Shown here: piece by piece, positions 1 to 5,319 of the stretch
How positions within the stretch are numbered: position 1 is the stretch's first letter
Layout of the letters: the number at the start of each line of letters is the position of its first letter
Assembly: GCA_017543005.1 (NCBI GenBank)
Contig: JAFWEA010000034.1
Span: forward strand, 1-6,044
Direction of reading: 5' to 3'
DNA length: 6,044 nucleotides
DNA from: Solobacterium sp.
Lineage (GTDB): Bacteria; Bacillota_I; Bacilli_A; Erysipelotrichales; Erysipelotrichaceae
Position numbers and translations under genes: made by a program
The notes under the pieces: generated by a model
The model's input: the letters and a program-made list of their open reading frames with translations, nothing else
Told to the model about the DNA's origin: nothing
Database searches by the model: none

Positions 1-306
1 GTCGTGAGACAGTTCGGTCCCTATCTGTTGTGGGCGTTGGAAGTTTGAGGAGCGCTGCCCCTAGTACGAGAGGACCAGGGTGGACGTACCGACGGTGCAC
101 CAGTTGTCACGCCAGTGGCACAGCTGGGTAGCTGAGTACGGACCGGATAAACGCTGAAGGCATCTAAGCGTGAAACCGACTCCAAGATGAGACTTCCCAT
201 TTGTTCAACAAAGTAAGACCCCTTGAAGACGACGAGGTTGATAGGTCAGAGATGGAAGCATAGTGATATGTTGAGTTGACTGATACTAATAGGTCGAGGG
301 TTTAAT
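1..306 (+). rRNA. 23S ribosomal RNA, 3' end (partial)
   Basis: This is the last 300 or so nucleotides of a large-subunit rRNA gene; the 5' part lies outside the window. The universally conserved sarcin-ricin loop sequence (AGTACGAGAGGACC) is visible at 63-76. The conserved 3'-terminal tract with GACTGATACTAATAGGTCGA at 279-298 marks the end of domain VI. The exact 3' end is estimated from the usual distance past that tract (about 303-307). A 5S gene follows in the same direction, as expected for a bacterial rRNA operon. Confidence 0.97.
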
Positions 307-408
307 CACGAAAACACACGAGAACAAGAACGCGTCAACATAACCTTGAGGAAAGACAAGGAAGTCAGAAACTGTTATTCAGTTTTCAGGGAATACCCTG
401 AAGCAAGA
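307..408 (+). other. 23S-5S internal transcribed spacer with two small hairpins
   Basis: This spacer of about 100 nt has no tRNA gene and no convincing coding potential. It contains two potential stems. AAACTG (369-374) can pair with CAGTTT (380-385) across a 5-nt loop. TTCAGGG (385-391) can pair with CCCTGAA (396-402) across the AATA loop. The second hairpin ends six bases before the predicted 5S start, so it may take part in separating or trimming pre-5S RNA. That role is inferred from position only. Confidence 0.6.
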
Positions 409-522
409 TCTGGTGGCGATACCGGAGTGGCCACACCTGTTCCCATCCCGAACACAGAAGTTAAGCACTCCTGGGGCGAACATAGCTATGCCTGCCATAG
501 TGAACCGAGCACGTCGCCGGGT
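409..522 (+). rRNA. rrf: 5S ribosomal RNA
   Basis: The sequence carries the conserved 5S core, with the CCACACCTGTTCCCATCCCGAACACAGAAGTTAAGC block at about 431-466. The ends are set by the terminal helix: CTGGTGGCG (410-418) pairs with CGTCGCCGG (512-520), allowing a few G-U pairs. This gives an RNA of about 113-115 nt, normal for bacterial 5S. It lies about 100 nt behind 23S and is followed directly by an intrinsic terminator, so it is the last gene of the rRNA operon. The ends may be off by one or two bases. Confidence 0.95.
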
Positions 523-525
523 TAT

Positions 526-559
526 CCCCGATTCTTACGAGTCGGGGTTTTTATTTTTT
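526..559 (+). terminator. Intrinsic terminator of the rRNA operon
   Basis: A 9-bp stem with one G-U pair (526-534 with 539-547: CCCCGATTC / GAGTCGGGG) encloses a TTAC loop. It is followed at once by a T-rich tract (548-559, eleven T in twelve bases). It starts four bases after the predicted 5S end, the expected place for rRNA operon termination. Confidence 0.92.
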
Positions 560-564
560 CTATA

Positions 565-573
565 TGGTATAAA
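565..573 (+). promoter_or_regulatory. Candidate extended -10 promoter for the M20D gene
   Basis: TGG-TATAAA at 565-573 fits an extended -10 element (TGn followed by a 5/6 match to TATAAT) just after the rRNA terminator. The predicted start of transcription would be near 580, giving a leader of about 56 nt. No good -35 box is present 17 bp upstream, which extended -10 promoters can do without. A weaker alternative -10 is TAATAT at 606-611. Confidence 0.35.
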
Positions 574-635
574 CAAAAGTTAAGACAGCCATGCCTTCTT
601 TCCTGTAATATAAAATCAGAAAAGAGGTGCGATAT

Positions 636-1907
636 ATGGATTTTCTGAAAATAGCTGAATCACTGGAATCATACATTACCGAACACCGCCGTTATCTGCA
701 CAGACATCCGGAACTTTCCGATAAAGAAGACAATACCGTTGCCTATATCTGCAAGGAGCTCGAAGCCCTCGGCATCAAGCATGTTGATGTACCGTTCGGC
801 GGCGTCTTTGCCTTCCTGGGCGATGAAGCCAAAGGCCGCACTGTCCTGTTAAGAGCAGATATCGATGCCCTGCCGGTCAGGGAATCCAAACTCAATGCCG
901 GCGGCAGGGAAAAGCCGGTCGTATCCGAAGTGGAAGGCGTGGCCCATGCCTGCGGCCATGACTGCCATGCGGCGATGCTGCTGGGGGCCGCCAAGGGTCT
1001 CAAGAGTATCGAAGATGAGATCCCGGGCCGGGTCATTCTGATGTTCGAGCGCGGTGAAGAAGGCGGCGAAGGCCTCGGCGCCCTGCTGAAGTATGCCTTT
1101 GACAACAATCTGAAGATCGACGGCAGCTTCGGCATGCACGTTGACCCGTCCATCCCGGTCGGCGAATTCGGCTGGCGCAGCGGCAACCTGATGGCCGGCA
1201 TCATGGGCTATAACATGAAGATCACCGGCAAGGCAGCCCACGGTTCGCAGCCGTATGTCGGCCACAGCCCGATCGATGCGTTCAATGAATACTATTCCTT
1301 CATGCAGTCGCTGCGGATGAAGTATGCAAATCCGTATGATCCGATGGTCTTCTCCGTCGGTACGGTCCATGCCGGCACAGCTTCCAATATCATTCCGCCG
1401 GATCTGACCTTCAGCGGCAGCTTCCGTCTGTTCAACTTCGATGACGGTCTCAAGATCAAGGAAAAGATGATGGCCGCCGCCGAATATATCCCATCCCTCT
1501 ATGACTGCACCGGGGAAATGACCATCAGCGGCCCGGCGCTCTGCGTCTACAATGATCCGGCGTGTGCGGATCTGGCCCGGACGGTTGTCAATGAAACCTT
1601 CGGTCATGATGTGAAGGAAATCCTGCCGCTCATGGCCAGTGAAAGCTTTGCGATCACTTCCAAGCTCTGGCCGGGTGTCTTCCTGCGGGCCGGTGTGCGC
1701 AACGAAGCCATGGGCAGAACTGCACTGAACCACTCCGAGTGCCAGGATCCGGATGAAGGCGTCCTGAAACTGGGCTGTGCGATGCATATGGCCTATGCGA
1801 TGAAGTTCCTGAGTGCCGGTCCGGATACAGCTGACCGGGTCTTCAGCGGCGACATCAAGGAATTCATCCACAAGTACCGTCCGAACGCAGCCAAGTTCTT
1901 CGACTGA
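636..1907 (+). CDS. M20D-family metallo-amidohydrolase (N-acyl-amino acid hydrolase type)
   Basis: This 423-aa protein belongs to the M20D peptidase/amidohydrolase family (hippurate hydrolase, AmhX and IAA-amino acid hydrolase relatives). These cytosolic enzymes split the amide bond of N-acylated amino acids using two metal ions. Visible motifs, counted from M1 at 636, are RHPELS (23-28), LLRADIDALPVRE (71-83), HACGHDCH (104-111; ligands C106 and H108), GEEGG (140-144; catalytic and ligand Glu at 141/142), GMHVD (166-170; H168), AAHGSQP of the dimerisation domain (about 200-206; H202) and NHSECQDPDEG (H366 as last ligand). The start is ATG 636, seven bases after AGAGG (624-627 region). The in-frame GTG at 627 lies inside that ribosome binding site. 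The segment before the Glu pair is FERG rather than the usual FQPA/FQPG, and about 30 residues extend past the last conserved helix. The natural substrate cannot be told from sequence. Confidence 0.9.
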   Translation: MDFLKIAESLESYITEHRRYLHRHPELSDKEDNTVAYICKELEALGIKHVDVPFGGVFAFLGDEAKGRTVLLRADIDALPVRESKLNAGGREKPVVSEVEGVAHACGHDCHAAMLLGAAKGLKSIEDEIPGRVILMFERGEEGGEGLGALLKYAFDNNLKIDGSFGMHVDPSIPVGEFGWRSGNLMAGIMGYNMKITGKAAHGSQPYVGHSPIDAFNEYYSFMQSLRMKYANPYDPMVFSVGTVHAGTASNIIPPDLTFSGSFRLFNFDDGLKIKEKMMAAAEYIPSLYDCTGEMTISGPALCVYNDPACADLARTVVNETFGHDVKEILPLMASESFAITSKLWPGVFLRAGVRNEAMGRTALNHSECQDPDEGVLKLGCAMHMAYAMKFLSAGPDTADRVFSGDIKEFIHKYRPNAAKFFD

Positions 1908-1921
1908 AACAATTAATTGAT

Positions 1922-1962
1922 GAAAGTGCCGGGTTTTTGAACTCGGCACTTTCTTATTTTTA
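1922..1962 (+). terminator. Intrinsic terminator after the M20D gene
   Basis: A 14-bp stem with one G-U pair (1922-1935 with 1940-1953; core GAAAGTGCCG / CGGCACTTTC) has a TTTG loop and is followed by TTATTTTTA. It starts 15 bases after the stop codon. It should largely separate transcription of the M20D gene from pepD, although no convincing new promoter with both boxes is visible between the terminator and pepD. Confidence 0.9.
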
Positions 1963-2000
1963 ACAAACAGATAAAATATAAGACAATGGAGGACAGTAAT

Positions 2001-3437
2001 ATGGAATTCGATCTGAATAAAAGATACTGCTATTACTTCAACGAACTTGCCAAGATTCCGCGCGGTTCCCGCAATGAAAAAGCCGCCAGTGACTGGGTGT
2101 GTGAATTCGCCAAGGCCCATGGGCTGACCTACAAGCAGGACCATGTCTGGAATGTCTATGTCGAAAAGCCGGCTACCCCGGGCTATGAGAATGCCGCTCC
2201 GCTGATCCTGCAGGCCCATCTCGATATGGTCTGCGAAAAGAATCAGGACTCCGACCATGACTTTACCAAGGATCCGCTCGATCTGTACGTGGATGACAAC
2301 GGCTGGCTGCGGGCCCGCGGCACCACCCTGGGCTGCGATGACGGCTATGGTGTTGCTTACATGATGGCAATCCTGGAAAGCAATGACATTCCGCACCCGG
2401 CTCTGCAGTGCTGGTTCACAACCATGGAGGAAATCGGCCTGTTCGGTGCCAAGGAGATCAAGGCAGAAGACATTCATGCCAAGCAGCTGATCAACCTGGA
2501 CGGCGGCGGTGAAACCCAGACGGCAGTTTCCTCGGCGGGCGGTGTCAACATTGCCATTATCAAGAATCTCGAATTCGAACCGAATACCGAGGCTACCTAT
2601 GCCCTGCGGCTCCGCGGTCTCAAGGGCGGCCATTCCGGCGGGCTCATTCACATGGAACTGGGCAACTCGATCATTATCGCAGCCACCATCCTGAAGGAAG
2701 CCGAACTGGAAGGCCATCCGCTGCAGCTGGTCAGCTTCAACGGCGGCATGAAGTTCAATGCGATCCCGCGGGAAGCCGATGTCGTATTTACCGCAGCGGA
2801 AGATGAAACTGACCTGAAGGCGGAAATCGAAAAGAAGGCAGCGGAGATTGCCGAACAGCTGGAATTCAGCGATCCGGATTTCCGTATTGTCTTTGAAAAG
2901 CTGGATACAGCCGACAAGCGCATGACCGCAAAGTGCAGCGAAGACATCCTGAACTATGTCTATCTGACCCCGAATGGCTTCCAGCACAAGTCCATGGCGA
3001 TTGAAGGCCTGACCCTGGCTTCCAGCAACCTCGGTGTTGTCACGACAAACGGTGATATCTTCCGCGGTGATGTGCTGGCCCGCTCGGCAATTGATTCTTA
3101 CAACGAATCCAACGGCTGGCGGATGCACCTGCTGGGCAAGATGTGCGATATGGATGTCCAGGTGACGGACCGCTTCTCCAGCTGGAACTATGCGGCCGAA
3201 TCCAGACTGCGTGACATCTATGCCGACGTGCTGAAGAAGCAGGGCCGTGAACTGATTACCGAAGCGACCCACGGCGGTCTGGAAACCGGTGTCTTCAAGG
3301 GCCTGGTTCCGGATATGGATATCATCTGCTGCGGTCCGGTGGCCGAAGGCGCCCACACTCCGGATGAAAGACTCGACCTGGAGTCCTTCGACCGGGCCTG
3401 GAAGATCCTGCTGGATATCCTGGCAGCCTGCAAGTAA
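2001..3437 (+). CDS. pepD: Cytosolic dipeptidase, PepD type (aminoacyl-histidine dipeptidase, M20C)
   Basis: This 478-aa protein has full family length (E. coli PepD is about 485 aa) and matches PepD end to end. PepD is a dinuclear zinc enzyme that cleaves dipeptides, including Xaa-His, in the cytosol. Counted from M1 at 2001, the recognisable blocks are LILQAHLDMVCEKN (H73, D75), DFTKDP (87-92), RGTTLGCDDGYG (D113), TMEEIG (E143/E144), LINLD (D167), GLKGGHSGG (H211), FNGGMKFNAIPREA, THGGLETGVFKG and EGAHTPDE (H452). All five expected metal ligands and the catalytic Glu are therefore present. ATG 2001 is preferred because GGAGG (1988-1992) lies eight bases upstream. The in-frame ATG at 1986 overlaps that site. 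Two variations stand out: GCDDG replaces the common GADNG, and the acidic run after D167 (DSEEEGE in E. coli) is DGGGETQ. The gene is convergent with the transporter gene. Confidence 0.93.
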   Translation: MEFDLNKRYCYYFNELAKIPRGSRNEKAASDWVCEFAKAHGLTYKQDHVWNVYVEKPATPGYENAAPLILQAHLDMVCEKNQDSDHDFTKDPLDLYVDDNGWLRARGTTLGCDDGYGVAYMMAILESNDIPHPALQCWFTTMEEIGLFGAKEIKAEDIHAKQLINLDGGGETQTAVSSAGGVNIAIIKNLEFEPNTEATYALRLRGLKGGHSGGLIHMELGNSIIIAATILKEAELEGHPLQLVSFNGGMKFNAIPREADVVFTAAEDETDLKAEIEKKAAEIAEQLEFSDPDFRIVFEKLDTADKRMTAKCSEDILNYVYLTPNGFQHKSMAIEGLTLASSNLGVVTTNGDIFRGDVLARSAIDSYNESNGWRMHLLGKMCDMDVQVTDRFSSWNYAAESRLRDIYADVLKKQGRELITEATHGGLETGVFKGLVPDMDIICCGPVAEGAHTPDERLDLESFDRAWKILLDILAACK

Positions 3438-3440
3438 GAC

Positions 3441-3486
3441 AAAAAAAGAGAGTTTCGCCGGAAATAACCGGCAAAACTCTTTTTTG
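3441..3486. terminator. Bidirectional intrinsic terminator between convergent genes
   Basis: The stem pairs GAGAGTTT (3448-3455) with AAAACTCTT (3473-3481), and GCCGG (3457-3461) with CCGGC (3468-3472), around an AAATAA loop. There is one C/A mismatch in the middle. It is flanked by A7 (3441-3447) on the left and T6 (3480-3485) on the right, so both strands read as hairpin plus T tract. It sits in the 51-bp gap between the stop codons of pepD and the transporter gene and can terminate both. Confidence 0.92.
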
Positions 3487-3488
3487 TA

Positions 3489-4637
3489 TTACCAGATCAT
3501 GGCCAGGATCTGTGCCCCAAGCACCATCAGAATCAATGATACAGGATAGGTTGAGGCATAGGAGGCGGCCACATCCTCCGAACCGGACAGCGAGATCAGC
3601 GCGCCCAGGGCCGGGGTGGAGGTCATTCCGCCGCAGACCGAACCCAGGGTAATCAGGGTGTCCATGCGGAAAACGAAGCGGGCCAGCAGGCAGGCGATGA
3701 TCATCGGCAGGAGTGTAATGATAATGCCCAGCAGGAACAGCTTCGGTCCCTGGGTGGAGATCGTTTCCACAAAGCCGGCGCCGGCATCCGTGCCCGAACC
3801 GAGCAGGAACAGACACAGGCCGATCTCCCGCAGCACCTTGATGGTGGTTTCGGGAGCCTGCAGGGAATATTTGCCGAAGTGATCAAAGTGGCCGATCAGC
3901 AGGCCGACAAACAGCGGCCCGCCGGCTGTGCCAAGCGTGAAGCTCATTCCGCCGGGCAGGGGAATGGAGATCGTGCCCAGCTTCAGTCCGAACAGCAGGA
4001 CAAAGGACAGGATCATCAGGCCGAACATATCGACCCTGATGTACTGTTCTTCTTTCTTTTCCATTTCCGCGTCAAACAGGCTTTCATGGAGTTTGCGCGT
4101 TTCGGCTTCGATGTCACAGTGCACCAGCCGTGGATACAGCTGAATGAACAGGACGATGCCGACGACCCCGAACGGATAGGCGATGCCATAGCCGATGGAG
4201 GCCAGCGAGACAGCATCCGTTCCGTTTAAAGCCAGGATGGCCGAAGTGGATTCCGTCGCGGCAGCCAGCCCTGGGGTTGAAGTCAGGGCCCCGGTGAAGA
4301 TGCCGATGGCCAGATCAAACCGCACGTTCATCAGCTTGCCGATGACCAGGGTGGTCAGGGCGCCGCTGACAACGATCAGGATGCCGAGAATGATGTACTC
4401 CTTTGCCTTGGCCCGCAGGCTTTTGAAGAAGACCGGTCCGGACAGCAGGCCGACCGAGCCGACAAACAGGGCCAGGCCGAAATTGCGCAGGATGGAAGGG
4501 ACGACTGCCCCGAAATGGCCGAATACAAGGGCCACCAGCAGCACCCCGCTGGTCCCGAGGGACAGTCCTTTGATGGAAATGTTTCCGAGCAGATAGCCGA
4601 GGGAAATGATGCAGAAGATGATGATCAGATCATTCAT
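3489..4637 (-). CDS. Compact AspT/YidE/YbjL-type exchanger (putative anion or amino acid antiporter)
   Basis: This 382-aa integral membrane protein is made of two related halves, the hallmark of the YidE/YbjL duplication (Asp-Al_Ex) family that includes the aspartate:alanine antiporter AspT. The N half has LVALVFGHFG (34-43), FTGALTSTPGLAAA (114-127) and SIGYGIAYPFGVVG (147-160). The C half repeats these as FVGLLIGHFDHFG (243-255), CGGMTSTPALGAL (335-347) and ASTYPVSLILMVL (361-373). The TSTP signature is present in both. About five hydrophobic segments occur per half, joined by a charged loop of about 30 residues (170-200). AspT and YidE (about 540-560 aa) carry regulatory RCK_C domains there; this protein lacks them. 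The start is ATG 4637, seven bases after GAGGA; a GTG at 4664 would add nine residues but falls in the leader hairpin. The substrate is unknown; calling it aspT would overreach. Confidence 0.85.
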   Translation of the reverse strand: MNDLIIIFCIISLGYLLGNISIKGLSLGTSGVLLVALVFGHFGAVVPSILRNFGLALFVGSVGLLSGPVFFKSLRAKAKEYIILGILIVVSGALTTLVIGKLMNVRFDLAIGIFTGALTSTPGLAAATESTSAILALNGTDAVSLASIGYGIAYPFGVVGIVLFIQLYPRLVHCDIEAETRKLHESLFDAEMEKKEEQYIRVDMFGLMILSFVLLFGLKLGTISIPLPGGMSFTLGTAGGPLFVGLLIGHFDHFGKYSLQAPETTIKVLREIGLCLFLLGSGTDAGAGFVETISTQGPKLFLLGIIITLLPMIIACLLARFVFRMDTLITLGSVCGGMTSTPALGALISLSGSEDVAASYASTYPVSLILMVLGAQILAMIW

Positions 4638-4662
4638 GGAAGATTCCTCGCTTCCCGACCTC

Positions 4663-4680
4663 ACCTGCCGTAGGGCAGGT
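4663..4680 (-). promoter_or_regulatory. Hairpin in the 5' leader of the transporter gene
   Basis: A perfect 7-bp GC-rich stem (ACCTGCC / GGCAGGT, 4663-4669 with 4674-4680) has a 4-nt loop. It lies in the predicted 49-nt leader, starting about six bases after the expected transcription start and ending about 13 bases before the Shine-Dalgarno sequence. There is no T tract behind it, so it is not a terminator. It may protect the mRNA 5' end or influence translation. Confidence 0.5.
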
Positions 4681-4692
4681 CTGTTTATTATT

Positions 4693-4721
4693 ACTATAGG
4701 CAGCAGATGGGATATTCTTAA
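4693..4721 (-). promoter_or_regulatory. Sigma-70/SigA-type promoter for the transporter gene
   Basis: On the minus strand, TTAAGA (4721-4716) and TATAGT (4698-4693) are separated by exactly 17 bp. The -10 matches 5/6 and the -35 matches 4/6. Transcription would start near 4686, giving a leader of about 49 nt that includes the 4663-4680 hairpin. The -35 box lies inside the left arm of the inverted repeat at 4715-4739. Confidence 0.6.
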
Positions 4722-4739
4722 ACCGATTATTGTTAAGAA
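4715..4739. promoter_or_regulatory. Inverted repeat, candidate operator between divergent promoters
   Basis: TTCTTAA (4715-4721) and its exact reverse complement TTAAGAA (4733-4739) are separated by 11 bp, so arm centres are 18 bp apart. The left arm covers the -35 box of the transporter promoter and the right arm overlaps the -35 box of the candidate tsaE promoter. This geometry suits a dimeric regulator acting on one or both genes. AT-rich 7-bp arms can also arise by chance or simply reflect two facing TTAAGA-like -35 boxes. Confidence 0.4.
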
Positions 4740-4757
4740 AAATTTATAAACTATAAT
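4730..4757 (+). promoter_or_regulatory. Candidate promoter for the tsaE operon
   Basis: TTGTTA (4730-4735) and a consensus TATAAT (4752-4757) are spaced by 16 bp. Transcription would begin near 4764, giving a leader of about 100 nt. A second exact TATAAT at 4841-4846 lies much nearer the gene, but it has no recognisable -35 box or TGn extension in front of it. It may be a weak second promoter with a leader of about 14 nt. Confidence 0.5.
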
Positions 4758-4784
4758 TTTTGCTAAATATCAGGCGGGTTTCCG

Positions 4785-4828
4785 GACACGCAGGAGCCGG
4801 CTGTCTTTTTTTTCCCTGCGGCGGCAGG
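4785..4828 (+). promoter_or_regulatory. Imperfect hairpin, T8 tract and second hairpin in the tsaE leader
   Basis: GACA (4785-4788) can pair with TGTC (4802-4805), extended inward by GC/GC with a bulge and a mismatch. The stem is followed directly by eight T (4806-4813), which resembles a weak intrinsic terminator. A second stem, CCTGC (4815-4819) with GCAGG (4824-4828), follows. The same CCTGC could instead pair with GCAGG at 4790-4794, which would disrupt the first hairpin. This could be an attenuator within the leader, but pairing in the first stem is poor. Confidence 0.3.
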
Positions 4829-4866
4829 CGGACTTTGGCGTATAATAATAAAACAGGTGTCTGAAT

Positions 4867-5319
4867 ATGAAAAAGATTGTTATTTATACGGAAAATGCAG
4901 AGGAAACCAGAGAAGCCGGGGCAAAGCTGGCAGCGGCAGCCGAGCCGAACATGGTTTTCCTGATGAAAGGGGATCTCGGGGCCGGCAAGACCACGATGAC
5001 CCAGGGCATGGCAAGGGGCCTCGGGATTACCAGGCATGTGACCAGCCCGACATTTAATCTGCTCAAGATCTACCGGGGACGTATGCCGCTGTATCATATC
5101 GATGCTTACCGGCTCGAAGGCGTCAGCCAGGATCTCGGCTTTGAAGAGTTCCTGAATGATGACGGCCTGACGGTCATCGAATGGTCACAGTTTGTGCCGG
5201 ATCTGATCCCTGAGGAGCATCTGAGCATCTCGCTGCATCTGGAAGCGGAAGACAGAAGAAGAATCGAATTTGAAGCTGACGGAGAGGCGTACGAAAAACT
5301 GCTGGAGGTATTTGCATGA
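4867..5319 (+). CDS. tsaE: tRNA t6A37 biosynthesis ATPase TsaE
   Basis: This 150-aa P-loop ATPase is the TsaE subunit that works with TsaB and TsaD to put the threonylcarbamoyl group on A37 of ANN-decoding tRNAs in the cytosol. The Walker A motif GDLGAGKT is at residues 35-42. The family blocks TSPTF (59-63), YHIDAYRL (76-83) and the Walker B-like VIEW (103-106) follow in the normal order, and the length is typical. ATG 4867 is preceded by AGGTG (4855-4859) at a spacing of seven bases. It is the first gene of the tsaE-tsaB-rimI unit and its stop overlaps the tsaB start (ATGA, 5316-5319), indicating translational coupling. The gene is divergent from the transporter gene and may share control through the intervening region. 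Confidence 0.96.
   Translation: MKKIVIYTENAEETREAGAKLAAAAEPNMVFLMKGDLGAGKTTMTQGMARGLGITRHVTSPTFNLLKIYRGRMPLYHIDAYRLEGVSQDLGFEEFLNDDGLTVIEWSQFVPDLIPEEHLSISLHLEAEDRRRIEFEADGEAYEKLLEVFA

Noticed and set aside
627..635. GTG at 627 as start of the M20D gene.
   Set aside because: The GTG is part of the AGAGGTG ribosome binding site; ATG 636 has proper spacing and fits the family N terminus.
346..648. A 100-codon open frame on the plus strand over the spacer, 5S rRNA and terminator.
   Set aside because: It lies mostly over the 5S rRNA and its terminator and has no ribosome binding site or family resemblance.
1960..1987. A promoter for pepD using TTAACA (1960-1965) with GACAAT (1982-1987), or an isolated TAAAAT (1972-1977).
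   Set aside because: The first pair would start transcription inside the ribosome binding site, and the second -10 has no -35 at a workable distance. Neither is convincing, so the source of pepD transcription stays open.
1986..2000. ATG at 1986 as start of pepD.
   Set aside because: It overlaps the GGAGG sequence that serves ATG 2001, and no separate ribosome binding site lies ahead of it.
849..3356. An 835-codon open frame on the minus strand running across both peptidase genes and the terminator between them.
   Set aside because: It is codon-aligned with both plus-strand genes, which share a frame. Its stops would need TTA, CTA or TCA codons in the sense genes, and these are avoided by the codon usage here. 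The sense genes have clear families, motifs and ribosome binding sites; the antisense translation has no recognisable domain. It runs through the 1922-1962 terminator.
3879..4596. Several plus-strand open frames opposite the transporter gene.
   Set aside because: They are short, lack ribosome binding sites and are shadows of a clear membrane protein gene on the other strand.
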